Shown: in pieces, positions 1-9,558 of the stretch | How the letters are laid out: the number at the start of each line of letters is the position of its first letter | Numbering within the stretch: the first letter of the stretch is position 1 | From: Sphingobacteriales bacterium | GTDB taxonomy: Bacteria > Bacteroidota > Bacteroidia > AKYH767-A > OLB10 | Reading direction: 5' to 3' | DNA: 45,241 bases | Assembly: GCA_021299095.1 (NCBI GenBank) | Contig: JAJTFW010000008.1 | Location: forward strand, 1 to 45,241 | Translations under genes and position numbers: made by a program | The notes under the pieces: generated by a model | Told to the model about the DNA's origin: nothing | Database searches by the model: none | The model's input: the letters and a program-made list of their open reading frames with translations, nothing else

Positions 1-3000
1 GGATAGTCAATGGCATCTTATTGTTGAAGAGCAGGCCATTCACTGTCTGAAAGGTGTATAGTTCAGCACGAACAATACTGCCGGAATCATCGGCAACCGG
101 TGTTGGGATTACAGGCTGAATGAAGTAGATACCGACATTGCTAAATGGCGTGCAGGGTGTATTAAAGCTGAGGGATTCGAGACCCAAATCGGCGAGCGTG
201 AGCCCGAGATTCTGATACGGCACACTATCGACCAACACAGTAGCCGTGAATGCAGGAAGCTGCTCACCATATCGCTTGGTTTTATTGTCAGCAATGACAA
301 GTACTTTTTTCCTGACTTCCGGGAAGAAATACAGCGTGTCAGAGGTTCCACCATCAAGTACACTCGGCGTGATGGGCGGCGTATAAACTGTAAGCGGTGG
401 ATTACCGGAGAAAGCCGGGATTGTAGCCGTGAGCTTCGAATCGCTTACATACACAGGATAAATGGTATCCTCGCGAAGTTTGATATATGATGTAGGACGC
501 AGATAATTCCCCAGAATTTCGATGGTCATCGCAGCTGTTCCCGGCGTATCCATTGGACTCGGGGGAACCAGATGTGTAATGACCGGACGCGGCTGAGCAA
601 AGGTTTCAAGCGCAGCATCGGTCTGGATCAGACCAGATCCGTTTTTGAAGTCAAAACCAGGATCACCCATATCAATGGCAGTGGATTTGAGCAAAGCGCG
701 AACACTGTCGGGCCGTAGGTACTGGCTGAAGAACTTCTGTCGACCTTCCATGAGAAGTGCAGCCACACCGGCTGCGTGGGGAGCGGCAGCAGACGTACCG
801 AAAAAGTTCGGGAATGCATCACCATCAATGTTGGGCGCACCGAGCTGAACGGTAGTATTTCCGCCATTCGGAGCCATGAAATCAGGTTTACTCCTTACCA
901 CGCCGCGAACCGCCGCACCTCCAGTAGATGAGAACCCTGCAGGTGTCGGTGGAGATACACCAAAGGCCGGGGTATTGGAGTAGAGTACCGCCCCTACTGC
1001 CATTGCGCCCGTCGCATTGGCTTGTCCAACACAAGTGGCTGTACCGCTGTTGTACTCATTGATAACAGCCTCGCCTCTGAAGATGATATATTTGAACTCA
1101 ACGTTGGTTGCACCCCATGTCTTTGTAACCATCAGGTTGATTGCCGAAGTTCCGTACACCGTAAAAGGAAGAACCTCTATCGGGTCACCCCAATTGTTTT
1201 TCCTGTTGAATCCGAATAAGGGTGCTCCGGCATCGTCCACGAGATAAATATCAAGGTCATGGGTGGCGCCGGGAAGCTGACCCAGGGAATAAATGGAGTC
1301 GTTCCATTGCAGTGCGATTGTGTAGTTCCCGGGCGCCAGGGTAAGCGACTGGAAGATATCGCCTCCACCGAAGTTGTGAGCAGTTCCCGTGAAGCCTGAA
1401 GGTACGGGCGCAGGATTAAACACAGCACTGTAGGAACGTGCACCATAATTACCGGCAGATGAGAAATAAGATACACTATCCGCTTTCACTTCATCAACAG
1501 CGCGAGCTACAAGTCCATCCTGGAAGAAAGGCTCGGTGATGTATGTAACATCGTCCACAATGATGTCGCAGTCAGCATCGCGCAGTTCACGGATTGCCTC
1601 CGCAAAATCGCCGGCACTGATAAACCCGGATCGGAAGGCAAGTTCTGCATCGGGTGCAACATCATGTATCAGTTGAAGCATGGCGCGTCCCTCATCGGAA
1701 GCGGAACCGTAGGGGAAATCCTTGAGGACATGAACCGGAGTAGTTCGACCAAAGGGATTTCCTGCTCCAGGCAGATCACCATTCAGCACATCGATTTGTG
1801 CAGGATTACCAAGAATGGTGTTGTAACTATTACTAATGACACCCACTTTAACACCGGATCCGGTAAGACCGAACGCTGAACGCGCCGAATCGGCAATCAT
1901 CGACTTGTCACCTTCGGTTAGTGCGACACCAACCGCAGAGACAGGAGGATAATAAGGCCTCACATAATTGATGAGCAACGGCAAACTGTCGAGTTTGGTT
2001 AGGTTCTCGATTGGGAACTTTCCTGTAATAATGAACTCGTTGTCTCCGTTACTGATCGTATCAGTCAACCCATAGGCTGAAGTCTGTAACAAAGTCAATG
2101 TAGAGTCGAATTGTCCGGCATTTACAATCACTTCGATATAGACAGAATCTTGTTGAATATTATAGATAAACTCCACAGAGTCCGCATTCAGCGAATCTTG
2201 ATTGATGAAAAGAGAAGTAAGTTCAGGCCCGATCAGGTTGATTACTTTACCACCACCTGGAGGCGGATAATACGGCTGAATACAAACGATAGAAGTGAGT
2301 GACACGCCCGTAGCAGTCGCCGAACAGCCCGCTGTATTGGATGCCAAAACCGTGTATGTTCCGGCTGCGTTTACTGTGATTGCCGAGGAACTAGCACCAT
2401 TGCTCCAGGCGTAGTTTGTGTAGCCGCTGTTGAGTGGTGCACCTGATGGAATCCATGAGGCGCCATTGATTGAGAATGGGGTGGTAAATGGTGCTTGGGC
2501 ATTGGCCGTCGTAGATCCGGAAGCCTCGTCCATACGCAAGTTCAGTACGATACCCGTCATTGACGTATCGACCGAGTACTGGCTGCCGATTTGAACTTGG
2601 CCGGCCGTGCGGTAAATATCCCACATACGCACCTCATCAATATCGCCCTCAAATCCGGAATTGCCGTCTGCATCGTTACCAATATGTACTTGCGTAAATG
2701 GTGTGTTAAAGCCCAGTTCCATTCCATCCTGAACGATTCCGTTTACAAGGAAGTAAGCGTTGGAGGTTCCCTCGAGCGTGAATGCTACATGTGACCATGC
2801 GTTTGTCGGAATGGCTTGCTGACTAAACAGGGTGTCGTAGCCGGTTGTCATTGCAACATATCCGTTCAGGTAGAGAAGTCGTACATATGAAATGTTATCA
2901 CCAACAGTTGCGCCATACGTCACCAGGGTACTATTGGTCTGCAGCGAATCTGTAGGACGAATCCAGGCCTCAACCGTACGCTCGGAGTATCCGGTAGGCA

Positions 3001-4936
3001 AATCATCGACCGTTCCATACACAACATCATCGTCGCCATCGAAATGCAGGGCGCTCCCTCCATTGCCGAGAACTGACAAGACCTTGGATGAGCCGGAACA
3101 AAGAGTGCTTCCGCCTTCGGCCTGAATGACAGGAGGTGGCAAATCCACTGCAAGGACCGAAACGTAAGCAGTATAAAAATCACATCCTGTGGTATCGGAC
3201 ACTGTGGCGAAATAGGTTCCGGGGCCAACCGTAAATGTTGTATCGGTACCAGTCAACAAAACGGAGAATAAATAACCATCAAGACCTGGATCCGTAATGG
3301 TCAATGTGTATGGGCCTGATCCGCCGCTGGCCTGCAGGGTGAGTTCAGCCGAGTTGGAGCAGGTCACTTGCGAGGCCGGTGAAAGTATTGCCTCCAGATT
3401 ATTAACCGACTCAATGCTGAGCGGCTGGGTCAGTGAGCAGTACGTTTCATCGTAAACTGCCAGTGTATAATCTCCTTCTTGTACTCCCCAAATCGTGTCG
3501 TTGGTGGTGCTGAAAGAATTATAGTTGTTGTATAACAATACAGTATACGATTGACCGGTGGCTATTCCGCCATCAATGCCGTTGACAATGACAACTCCAT
3601 CATATATGCTCGGGCAGCTGGGTGGAGTCACCTGAACCTGTCCAACCGTAATTTCCGGGTTAACATAGAGGTTCTGTGAACCTGATGCAGAACAACCGCT
3701 TGGGCTGGTAACCGTGTAGGAAAAGACCGTATCCTGGGTAATCGGTATGGTGAACGACCCCGCACCTTCATACTCACTTTCGGGTCCATTCGAATAGATG
3801 TACAAAGAGGCTGGCGATCCAAAGCAAACAATCGTATCACCATAAATAATCGGTTGGGGTGGAGCATAGGTATTTACGACTATACTGGCTACTCCCTGGC
3901 AACCTGCACTATCAACCACCACGGAATAAGTGGCTTGCCCAGTACCGCCTGCCAGCATAGTTACGCTCTGGGATGTAGCTTCGTTAAACCACGAATACGC
4001 ATCGCCCGCAGAAGCGGTGAGTGTAATCACCTCATCCTGACACCAGGAGTTGGAGGGCTTGTTGCTGGTGATGGTTGGATTGAAATTGCAGGTGTTAAAG
4101 AGGAAGGTTGTGGTATCGGTAATCACAGTACCACATGCACCCACTAAAACACAGCGATATTGGTTACCTGAAATAGATGCATCCTGAGGTATAATCACCA
4201 ATTCAGACCCCTGAGCACCGAAATACGCATTATCACCCGGGTTGATATCTACAAACCCCTGCCCATCTCCTTCATTCACCTGCCATTGTAAATTCAAACA
4301 GGTCCCGCTGTAATTTGCGAGGGGAATCGAGGTTGTTTGGAACAGGGATCCGATTACAGCGGGTAACCCGATAGAAGCTGCCGGAGGAGTGCACGGTATT
4401 CCAGTGAGGTTGTACGAAACCGCATCGATGAATACCCGGCCAAACCCATTTGAGCCGGAGTTTTCTACCAGCTGAATTTGGATACTTTTAGTTCCGGGCC
4501 AGTTTACTGTAACAGGGATGTAGGTGTTTGGAGCAGTATTTACAGCTTGCTGCAACTCGATATTTCCAATCAGCTGGTTGCTGCTATCAAAGGCAGAGAA
4601 CTTCAACAACAGCACTCCATTGAATGTGTTGCTTGTCCTGGCCTGAAATCCAGTCACGTTGAACACCTCACATGCCGAAAGCGAAGAAGTGCCTGCTCCG
4701 GTTTCAAGCTTGAATCCACCCAGGGCTGCGTCACCGAATGTTATTCCACCCGGGGAAGCGGCTGCTGACCAATTATACCCGTTTTCACTCCAACTGGTGG
4801 ATAGGTATGGCTGGTTTTCGAAGTCCAGCACCAGGGATTGAGCCTTGATGTTAAACGGTACGAACGCCGTGGCAATTGCCAACATCATCGCCGCGCACAT
4901 GGAGCGGAACGATGAATTTCTTCCCTTCAATTTCAT
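1..4936 (-). CDS. Giant secreted mosaic protein with subtilase-like domain, 3' end outside window
   Basis: This reading frame starts at the ATG at 4936 and is open to the left edge, giving at least 1645 residues, so the C terminus is unseen. The N terminus is a signal peptide (charged start, hydrophobic core, ending near IKAQS). Residues about 35-180 look like a jelly-roll carbohydrate-binding module, 190-610 are Ig-like or SprB-like repeats, and 625-835 a LamG/concanavalin-type domain starting at HFDGDD. From about 885 onward the protein is homologous to the gene at 37153. The peptidase-like domain (about 1000-1410) has DEGRAM (Glu1082), the AGNYG oxyanion-type Asn motif and GTSAAAPHAAG (Ser1382), followed by an IPT/E-set-like domain and a first MBG domain. 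At the Asp position the codon encodes Asn (N1036 in ISNSYN), so activity is doubtful. A T9SS sorting domain is expected beyond the edge but not seen. Probably a cell-surface or secreted adhesin/protease-like protein. Confidence 0.85.
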   Translation of the reverse strand, partial: MKLKGRNSSFRSMCAAMMLAIATAFVPFNIKAQSLVLDFENQPYLSTSWSENGYNWSAAASPGGITFGDAALGGFKLETGAGTSSLSACEVFNVTGFQARTSNTFNGVLLLKFSAFDSSNQLIGNIELQQAVNTAPNTYIPVTVNWPGTKSIQIQLVENSGSNGFGRVFIDAVSYNLTGIPCTPPAASIGLPAVIGSLFQTTSIPLANYSGTCLNLQWQVNEGDGQGFVDINPGDNAYFGAQGSELVIIPQDASISGNQYRCVLVGACGTVITDTTTFLFNTCNFNPTITSNKPSNSWCQDEVITLTASAGDAYSWFNEATSQSVTMLAGGTGQATYSVVVDSAGCQGVASIVVNTYAPPQPIIYGDTIVCFGSPASLYIYSNGPESEYEGAGSFTIPITQDTVFSYTVTSPSGCSASGSQNLYVNPEITVGQVQVTPPSCPSIYDGVVIVNGIDGGIATGQSYTVLLYNNYNSFSTTNDTIWGVQEGDYTLAVYDETYCSLTQPLSIESVNNLEAILSPASQVTCSNSAELTLQASGGSGPYTLTITDPGLDGYLFSVLLTGTDTTFTVGPGTYFATVSDTTGCDFYTAYVSVLAVDLPPPVIQAEGGSTLCSGSSKVLSVLGNGGSALHFDGDDDVVYGTVDDLPTGYSERTVEAWIRPTDSLQTNSTLVTYGATVGDNISYVRLLYLNGYVAMTTGYDTLFSQQAIPTNAWSHVAFTLEGTSNAYFLVNGIVQDGMELGFNTPFTQVHIGNDADGNSGFEGDIDEVRMWDIYRTAGQVQIGSQYSVDTSMTGIVLNLRMDEASGSTTANAQAPFTTPFSINGASWIPSGAPLNSGYTNYAWSNGASSSAITVNAAGTYTVLASNTAGCSATATGVSLTSIVCIQPYYPPPGGGKVINLIGPELTSLFINQDSLNADSVEFIYNIQQDSVYIEVIVNAGQFDSTLTLLQTSAYGLTDTISNGDNEFIITGKFPIENLTKLDSLPLLINYVRPYYPPVSAVGVALTEGDKSMIADSARSAFGLTGSGVKVGVISNSYNTILGNPAQIDVLNGDLPGAGNPFGRTTPVHVLKDFPYGSASDEGRAMLQLIHDVAPDAELAFRSGFISAGDFAEAIRELRDADCDIIVDDVTYITEPFFQDGLVARAVDEVKADSVSYFSSAGNYGARSYSAVFNPAPVPSGFTGTAHNFGGGDIFQSLTLAPGNYTIALQWNDSIYSLGQLPGATHDLDIYLVDDAGAPLFGFNRKNNWGDPIEVLPFTVYGTSAINLMVTKTWGATNVEFKYIIFRGEAVINEYNSGTATCVGQANATGAMAVGAVLYSNTPAFGVSPPTPAGFSSTGGAAVRGVVRSKPDFMAPNGGNTTVQLGAPNIDGDAFPNFFGTSAAAPHAAGVAALLMEGRQKFFSQYLRPDSVRALLKSTAIDMGDPGFDFKNGSGLIQTDAALETFAQPRPVITHLVPPSPMDTPGTAAMTIEILGNYLRPTSYIKLREDTIYPVYVSDSKLTATIPAFSGNPPLTVYTPPITPSVLDGGTSDTLYFFPEVRKKVLVIADNKTKRYGEQLPAFTATVLVDSVPYQNLGLTLADLGLESLSFNTPCTPFSNVGIYFIQPVIPTPVADDSGSIVRAELYTFQTVNGLLFNNKMPLTI

Positions 4937-5088
4937 TTCTATTTGGTTTAGGGTCAATGAATTATACATATTTCGGGCTCAATACACATCACTATGCCCA
5001 CCTTGCAAATTACGGCTAGTTTTTGAACCCTGCAAGGCTTTTCTGCATCACCCATTCGGGTGAAAGTCCAAAGGCCGGGCGTTCGGGC

Positions 5089-5096
5089 TACCTTTG
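5089..5096 (+). promoter_or_regulatory. Candidate Bacteroidota -7 box, TACCTTTG
   Basis: TACCTTTG matches the Bacteroidota sigma-ABfr -7 consensus TAnnTTTG and lies only 4 nt before the thioesterase ATG at 5101. If used, the transcript would be almost leaderless. I see no clean -33 TTTG at the usual spacing, so this rests on the -7 box alone. Confidence 0.4.
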
Positions 5097-5100
5097 CTGT

Positions 5101-5616
5101 ATGCAAGCCAAAACCGCAAAAGAATCGGTGACCGTTTCTACGGAAATCGTCCTCCCCAACGACACCAATGTACTCGGCAACCTGATGGGGGGTCGACTGC
5201 TGCACTGGATGGACATTACCGCTGCCATTTCAGCCCATCGTCACTGCGGACGCATCGTAGTGACTGCATCGGTCAACAACGTGTCCTTCAACCAACCCAT
5301 CAAACTTGGCGATATCGTTACCCTTCAGGCCAAGGTTTCAAGATCATTCAACACGTCGATGGAAGTGTTTATCGACGTATGGGTGGAAGACGCCATGCGT
5401 CATAAAAAATCAAAATGCAACGAAGCGATTTATACGTTCGTAGCGGTAGACCAATTGGGCAACCCCATTCATGTACCGGGATTGATTCCGGAGTCGGAAG
5501 AAGAACAAACACGTTTCGAAGGGGCATTGCGACGCAAGCAACTCGCCTTGATTTTGGCTGGAAAACTGGCAGCCAATGATGCCACAGAGCTCAAAGCGCT
5601 TTTTGTAAAACCCTGA
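5101..5616 (+). CDS. Acyl-CoA thioesterase (hotdog fold, YciA/ACOT type)
   Basis: A 171-residue cytoplasmic hotdog-fold thioesterase that hydrolyses acyl-CoA to free acid and CoA. The family signature NDTNVLGNLMGGRLLHWMD lies near residues 20-38, followed by the hotdog helix, the strand segment TASVNNVSFNQPIKLGD, and a second half ending in TYTFVAVD-like sequence. The length is normal for a single-hotdog YciA/ACOT protein. The frame is open upstream to a TTG at 5023, but the ATG at 5101 gives the expected N terminus. The gene converges on the GT9 gene, whose stop lies 5 nt downstream. The exact chain-length preference cannot be read from sequence. Confidence 0.9.
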   Translation: MQAKTAKESVTVSTEIVLPNDTNVLGNLMGGRLLHWMDITAAISAHRHCGRIVVTASVNNVSFNQPIKLGDIVTLQAKVSRSFNTSMEVFIDVWVEDAMRHKKSKCNEAIYTFVAVDQLGNPIHVPGLIPESEEEQTRFEGALRRKQLALILAGKLAANDATELKALFVKP

Positions 5617-5620
5617 TATC

Positions 5621-6613
5621 TTAAAGTGACCAGGCCGCTGTCAAGGCTGCTGCAACGCGCTGATCATTGATGGTGCGGATGCAATCAAAATGTCCTTTCG
5701 GGCAACGATCGTAGCCAATCTTCGTGCAGGGCCTGCAGCGCAGCCCCTCCACTTCCACCTGCGTTGACTTATGTTCTTCACCCGGCATATAGGGTGTCAT
5801 GCCGAACGATGGCACTGTGTTCCCCCACACGGAAACGATGGGCTTACGAAATGCGGCTGCGATGTGCATCAAGCCGGTATCATGACTTAACACAACTCGG
5901 GAAGCACGAATCAACTCGGCCGATTCGCCCAAAGTGAGATGTCCACACGTATTCCAGGCCTGTTGCTGCAGGATTAACTCTATTTGTGCACCGCGGATGC
6001 GGTCTTCCTTTCCACCAAGCAGAACAACAGGTAATCCAGTCAACTTGGCAATGTGCGCGATTTTTTCACTGGGCATGATCTTGGTTGAATGTTGTGCTCC
6101 GATGGCAATCGCGATGAAGCCGTTTCGGTGACTGGAAGGTAGACGTTCCAGGACGCTGCGCGCCTCCGGATGCGTATAGAAATCGAGGCCCTGACCATCG
6201 TTGTGTACACCGAAGGGCTTGAGCGTTGACATATACCTGTCAACGATGTGGACTGCTGGCATGCGGTTGATGTGCAGATTCACCAGTAACCACTTTTCGA
6301 TGTTCAACTTCGGAAACGAGTACGATGGAACCGAAAGCCGCCGCTTCAGCTTCAGGCTTCGCAGGTTGTGATGCAAGTCGATGACGGCATCAAAACGTTG
6401 GGCTTTTAATTCGGAAATGACATCACTAATACCTCCATCGGTACACCAAAGCTTGTCAATGCGGAGATCGTGCTCCAACACGTGTCTATAAGCCTTACGA
6501 GTGAGGTAATGCACCTCAGCTCCCGGCACCTGCGCTTTCAGGCTACGGATGACGGGCGAAGTCAACACAATGTCACCAATCGAACTAAACCGGACAATGA
6601 GGAACCTGGGCAC
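5621..6613 (-). CDS. Glycosyltransferase family 9 (heptosyltransferase-like)
   Basis: A 330-residue GT-B fold enzyme of the ADP-heptose:LPS heptosyltransferase family, acting at the inner face of the cytoplasmic membrane in LPS core or related glycan synthesis. It begins with the typical FLIVRFSSIGDIVLTSPVI motif and has the C-terminal nucleotide-sugar site around LSHDTGLMHIAAAF and PIVSVWG. Near the end is a four-Cys segment (GLRCRPCTKIGYDRCPKGH...C) common in Bacteroidota GT9 proteins. The start is GTG at 6613; no ATG fits the motif. It is divergent from tatD with a 44-nt gap. Whether the donor is heptose or another sugar is not determinable. Confidence 0.9.
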   Translation of the reverse strand: MPRFLIVRFSSIGDIVLTSPVIRSLKAQVPGAEVHYLTRKAYRHVLEHDLRIDKLWCTDGGISDVISELKAQRFDAVIDLHHNLRSLKLKRRLSVPSYSFPKLNIEKWLLVNLHINRMPAVHIVDRYMSTLKPFGVHNDGQGLDFYTHPEARSVLERLPSSHRNGFIAIAIGAQHSTKIMPSEKIAHIAKLTGLPVVLLGGKEDRIRGAQIELILQQQAWNTCGHLTLGESAELIRASRVVLSHDTGLMHIAAAFRKPIVSVWGNTVPSFGMTPYMPGEEHKSTQVEVEGLRCRPCTKIGYDRCPKGHFDCIRTINDQRVAAALTAAWSL

Positions 6614-6657
6614 AGTGAAAGGGGAAACAGCGTATCAAACTTAAGTAAATTCGCCGC

Positions 6658-7425
6658 ATGCAGGTAATCGATACGCACATCCATCTGTATGCCGATGAAT
6701 ACGAGGCCGACCGCAAATTGCTGATCGACCAGGCTATCAAGGCCGGTGTACAAAAGTTCCTGTTGCCAAATATCGATCTTGAATCGGTGGCAGGAATGGA
6801 AGCCCTTTGCCGCGAACACCCAGGCGTGTGCATACCGATGATGGGTTTACACCCCTGCTATGTGAACAAGGAAGTGGAAGAGCAGCTTGTAGAGGTGCGC
6901 AGGTTACTCGAAAGCGGAACCTACGCCGCAGTGGGCGAAATCGGCATGGATCGGCACTGGAGTCTGGAGTACATACAACAGCAAGAGCTGGCCTTACGCA
7001 CCCAACTCATCTGGGCGCATGAATTCGATTTGCCTGTAGCCTTGCACACACGTACGGCCAACGATGAAGTCATCGCCATCATCCGCGACCTGAATCTGCC
7101 GGGTTTGCGGGGTGTCTTTCATTGCTTCAGCGGAAGCATCGAGCAGGCGCAGGCCATGATTGATCTTGGTTTTTACCTTGGCATTGGTGGAGTCATCACC
7201 TATAAAAATGCCGGTATCGATCGTGTGGTCGCCTCTATCGGCCTCGACCGCATCGTACTTGAAACCGACGGACCCTACCTGGCACCGGTCCCACACCGCG
7301 GAAAACGCAACCAGCCCGAATTCCTACTGCATATTCTGGAAAAAACCGCAGAAGTCGTTGGTGTTACTACACAACAGGCTGCAGAAATTACGAGCAAGAA
7401 CGCAAGAGACCTTTTCCGACTATGA
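6658..7425 (+). CDS. tatD: TatD family metal-dependent hydrolase/DNase
   Basis: A 255-residue TIM-barrel amidohydrolase-fold protein. TatD enzymes act as 3'-5' exonucleases/DNases with divalent metals. Metal ligands are visible in order: DTHIH near the N terminus, GEIGMD (Glu), ALHTR (His), FHCFSG (His) and LETDGPYLAP (Asp). The length matches the family. The start ATG at 6658 places the first His motif at residues 5-9. The stop overlaps the next start (ATGA at 7422), so it is probably co-translated with the asparaginase gene. Confidence 0.92.
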   Translation: MQVIDTHIHLYADEYEADRKLLIDQAIKAGVQKFLLPNIDLESVAGMEALCREHPGVCIPMMGLHPCYVNKEVEEQLVEVRRLLESGTYAAVGEIGMDRHWSLEYIQQQELALRTQLIWAHEFDLPVALHTRTANDEVIAIIRDLNLPGLRGVFHCFSGSIEQAQAMIDLGFYLGIGGVITYKNAGIDRVVASIGLDRIVLETDGPYLAPVPHRGKRNQPEFLLHILEKTAEVVGVTTQQAAEITSKNARDLFRL

Positions 7426-8426
7426 AGAAAATCCTGATTATCTATACAGGCGGCACTATCGGTATGCAACATGATCGAAACGGCGTTCTCCGCCCCTTTG
7501 ATTTCGGCCGGGTGAGCGAACACGTACCGGAACTCAAACACCTGGGCTGCCGCATCGATCACCATGCATTTGATGAATTGATAGACAGCTCTAATGTTAC
7601 GCCTGCATTCTGGATCAAACTCGCCAAAACCATCCAGACCCGCTATAAGACTTACGACGGGTTCATTATTCTTCACGGAACCGATACGATGGCCTATACG
7701 GCATCAGCATTGAGTTTTATGCTCGAGAATTTAAGCAAGCCTATCATCCTGACCGGATCACAATTGCCGCTCGGAGCCATCCGTACCGATGCCAAGCGCA
7801 ACCTGATTACTGCTGTAGAAATATGTGCAGGAAAGATTCAAATTCCCGAGGTCTGCGTTTACTTCAGCAACCGCCTGTTCAGAGGGAACCGTGCTGAAAA
7901 ATACACCAGCGAACTGTTCGACGCGTTCCAGTCGCTGAATTATCCACCATTAGCAACCGTTGGCGTGCATGTAGACTTCGACTTCGATCACATTGCAAAA
8001 AAATCAAGCCGAACGCTAAAGGTGCATACCGATCTTGAAGTCAATATAGGCCTGGTGAGAATTCTTCCGGGAATCACTGAACAATGGCTTCATCATTCGC
8101 TTGCTGTACCTGGACTAAAAGCAGTTGTTCTGGAAACCTATGGAAGTGGAAATGCGCCGACCGACAAGGCCTTTATCGATTGCCTGCACGCTGCCATCCG
8201 AAAAGGATTGATCATTGTAAATGTGAGCCAATGTGCCGGAGGCAGTGTGGAGCAAGGCAAGTATGCAACAAGTCAGCAGCTGAAGCGCATTGGGGTCATC
8301 AGTGGCCGTGACATGACCACGGAAGCGGCCTTGACAAAACTCATGGTGTTGCTTGGTCGTTATCCCGACAAACCCAAGCAGGTAGCCAAACTGATTCAGG
8401 AAAATATCTGCGGAGAAATCTCCTGA
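7422..8426 (+). CDS. ansA: Type I (cytoplasmic) L-asparaginase
   Basis: A 334-residue enzyme hydrolysing L-asparagine to aspartate and ammonia. The N-terminal ILIIYTGGTIGM carries the first catalytic Thr; the second motif HGTDTMAYTASALSF carries the Thr-Asp pair; the Lys of the active-site lid is in the DAKRNLITA segment. There is no signal peptide, consistent with the low-affinity type I form. The start ATG overlaps the tatD stop by 4 nt (ATGA), which suggests translational coupling; tatD-ansA neighbours are, as I recall, frequent in Bacteroidota. It converges on ilvE, 36 nt away, with no obvious terminator between. Confidence 0.92.
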   Translation: MKKILIIYTGGTIGMQHDRNGVLRPFDFGRVSEHVPELKHLGCRIDHHAFDELIDSSNVTPAFWIKLAKTIQTRYKTYDGFIILHGTDTMAYTASALSFMLENLSKPIILTGSQLPLGAIRTDAKRNLITAVEICAGKIQIPEVCVYFSNRLFRGNRAEKYTSELFDAFQSLNYPPLATVGVHVDFDFDHIAKKSSRTLKVHTDLEVNIGLVRILPGITEQWLHHSLAVPGLKAVVLETYGSGNAPTDKAFIDCLHAAIRKGLIIVNVSQCAGGSVEQGKYATSQQLKRIGVISGRDMTTEAALTKLMVLLGRYPDKPKQVAKLIQENICGEIS

Positions 8427-8462
8427 TTCAAACGGACACTACAATTAAAATTGATACGTCGA

Positions 8463-9527
8463 TTAAACCGTCGTGAGCCAACCCTCGGTGTCAGGAGCCT
8501 TACCACGTTGGATATCGGACATGGCACGAAAGAGACGCTTGCACACCGCATCTTCACTATAATCGGGCAACTCGATGGTTGCTTCACGAACGCCAATTGC
8601 ACAGATGGGTGCAGTAACAGCGGCTGTACCGGTTCCAAATGCTTCACGGAGTGTGCCATCACGGTGAGCGCGCAACAACTCCATGGCAGGGATTGGACGT
8701 TGTTCCACTTCAATGCCGAGCTTGCCACACAAAGTCAATACACTGTCGCGTGTAACGCCTTCGAGAATTGTTTCCGACAGCGGCGGTGTCACAACCTTGT
8801 CACCAATGACAAAAAACACATTCATGGTACCCGATTCCTCAATGTGTAATTCGGGACTGAGATCGGTCCACAACACCTGATCGAAGCCTTGTTCGCGGGC
8901 CAGTTGCGTGGCATAAAAAGCCCCTCCGTAGTTTCCTGCGCATTTGGCCGCACCAGTTCCGCCTTTGCAGGCCCTGCTGTAAGTATCCTCCACTTTTACA
9001 CGCAGTGGTCGGGGATAAAACGGGGGCACAGGTCCGGTCATAATGATGAACATGTATTCATCAGACACTTTGACACCGAACCGGTCTTCGGTTGCGAACA
9101 CAAGCGGACGGATATACAGTGAAGAGCCTTCAGCTGAAGGAATCCAGTTTCGATCCAGGGCTATGAGTTGCTTCAATCCTTCTTCAAACAGATCGAAGGG
9201 GACCGGTGGCATACACATCCTGGCCAAGGTGCGCTGCAGCCTATCCCAGTGCTTACGAATCCGGAAGATTGAAGCACGGCCATCAGCCAACTTAAACGCT
9301 TTCATCCCTTCAAATACACTTTGCCCATAATGAAGCGCAAGTGCAGTAGGCTGCATGGTAATAGGGCCGTAGGGAACGATGGCTGGAGTCTTCCATTCCT
9401 TGCCGGAGTAATGACAGACCAACATATGATCTGACATATACTTACCAAACTCCAACTGATTGAAATCAACCTCAGCGAGCCTGCTACTGACGCAATGCTC
9501 TACCGGAATCGGAGGAAACTGGATCAT
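8463..9527 (-). CDS. ilvE: Branched-chain amino acid aminotransferase
   Basis: A 354-residue fold-type IV PLP aminotransferase that interconverts Leu/Ile/Val and their 2-oxo acids. It resembles the longer BCAT type (eukaryotic and mycobacterial) rather than the 300-residue E. coli form: LHYGQSVFEGMKAF, the PLP-lysine segment AAKCAGNYGG (Lys near residue 195) and EESGTMNVFFV are all present. The ATG at 9527 is preferred over a TTG two codons upstream (9533). The gene stands alone between the convergent ansA and the delta-60 gene, 31 nt downstream of the latter's stop on the same strand. Confidence 0.93.
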   Translation of the reverse strand: MIQFPPIPVEHCVSSRLAEVDFNQLEFGKYMSDHMLVCHYSGKEWKTPAIVPYGPITMQPTALALHYGQSVFEGMKAFKLADGRASIFRIRKHWDRLQRTLARMCMPPVPFDLFEEGLKQLIALDRNWIPSAEGSSLYIRPLVFATEDRFGVKVSDEYMFIIMTGPVPPFYPRPLRVKVEDTYSRACKGGTGAAKCAGNYGGAFYATQLAREQGFDQVLWTDLSPELHIEESGTMNVFFVIGDKVVTPPLSETILEGVTRDSVLTLCGKLGIEVEQRPIPAMELLRAHRDGTLREAFGTGTAAVTAPICAIGVREATIELPDYSEDAVCKRLFRAMSDIQRGKAPDTEGWLTTV

Positions 9528-9558
9528 ATTCAAACGGTTTTACCGGAATTGACTTGAA

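Noticed and set aside
5048-5063. Hairpin TCACCC-ATTC-GGGTGA before the thioesterase gene
   Set aside because: The stem is only 6 bp with no T tract, and sits between divergent genes; there is no reason to call it functional.
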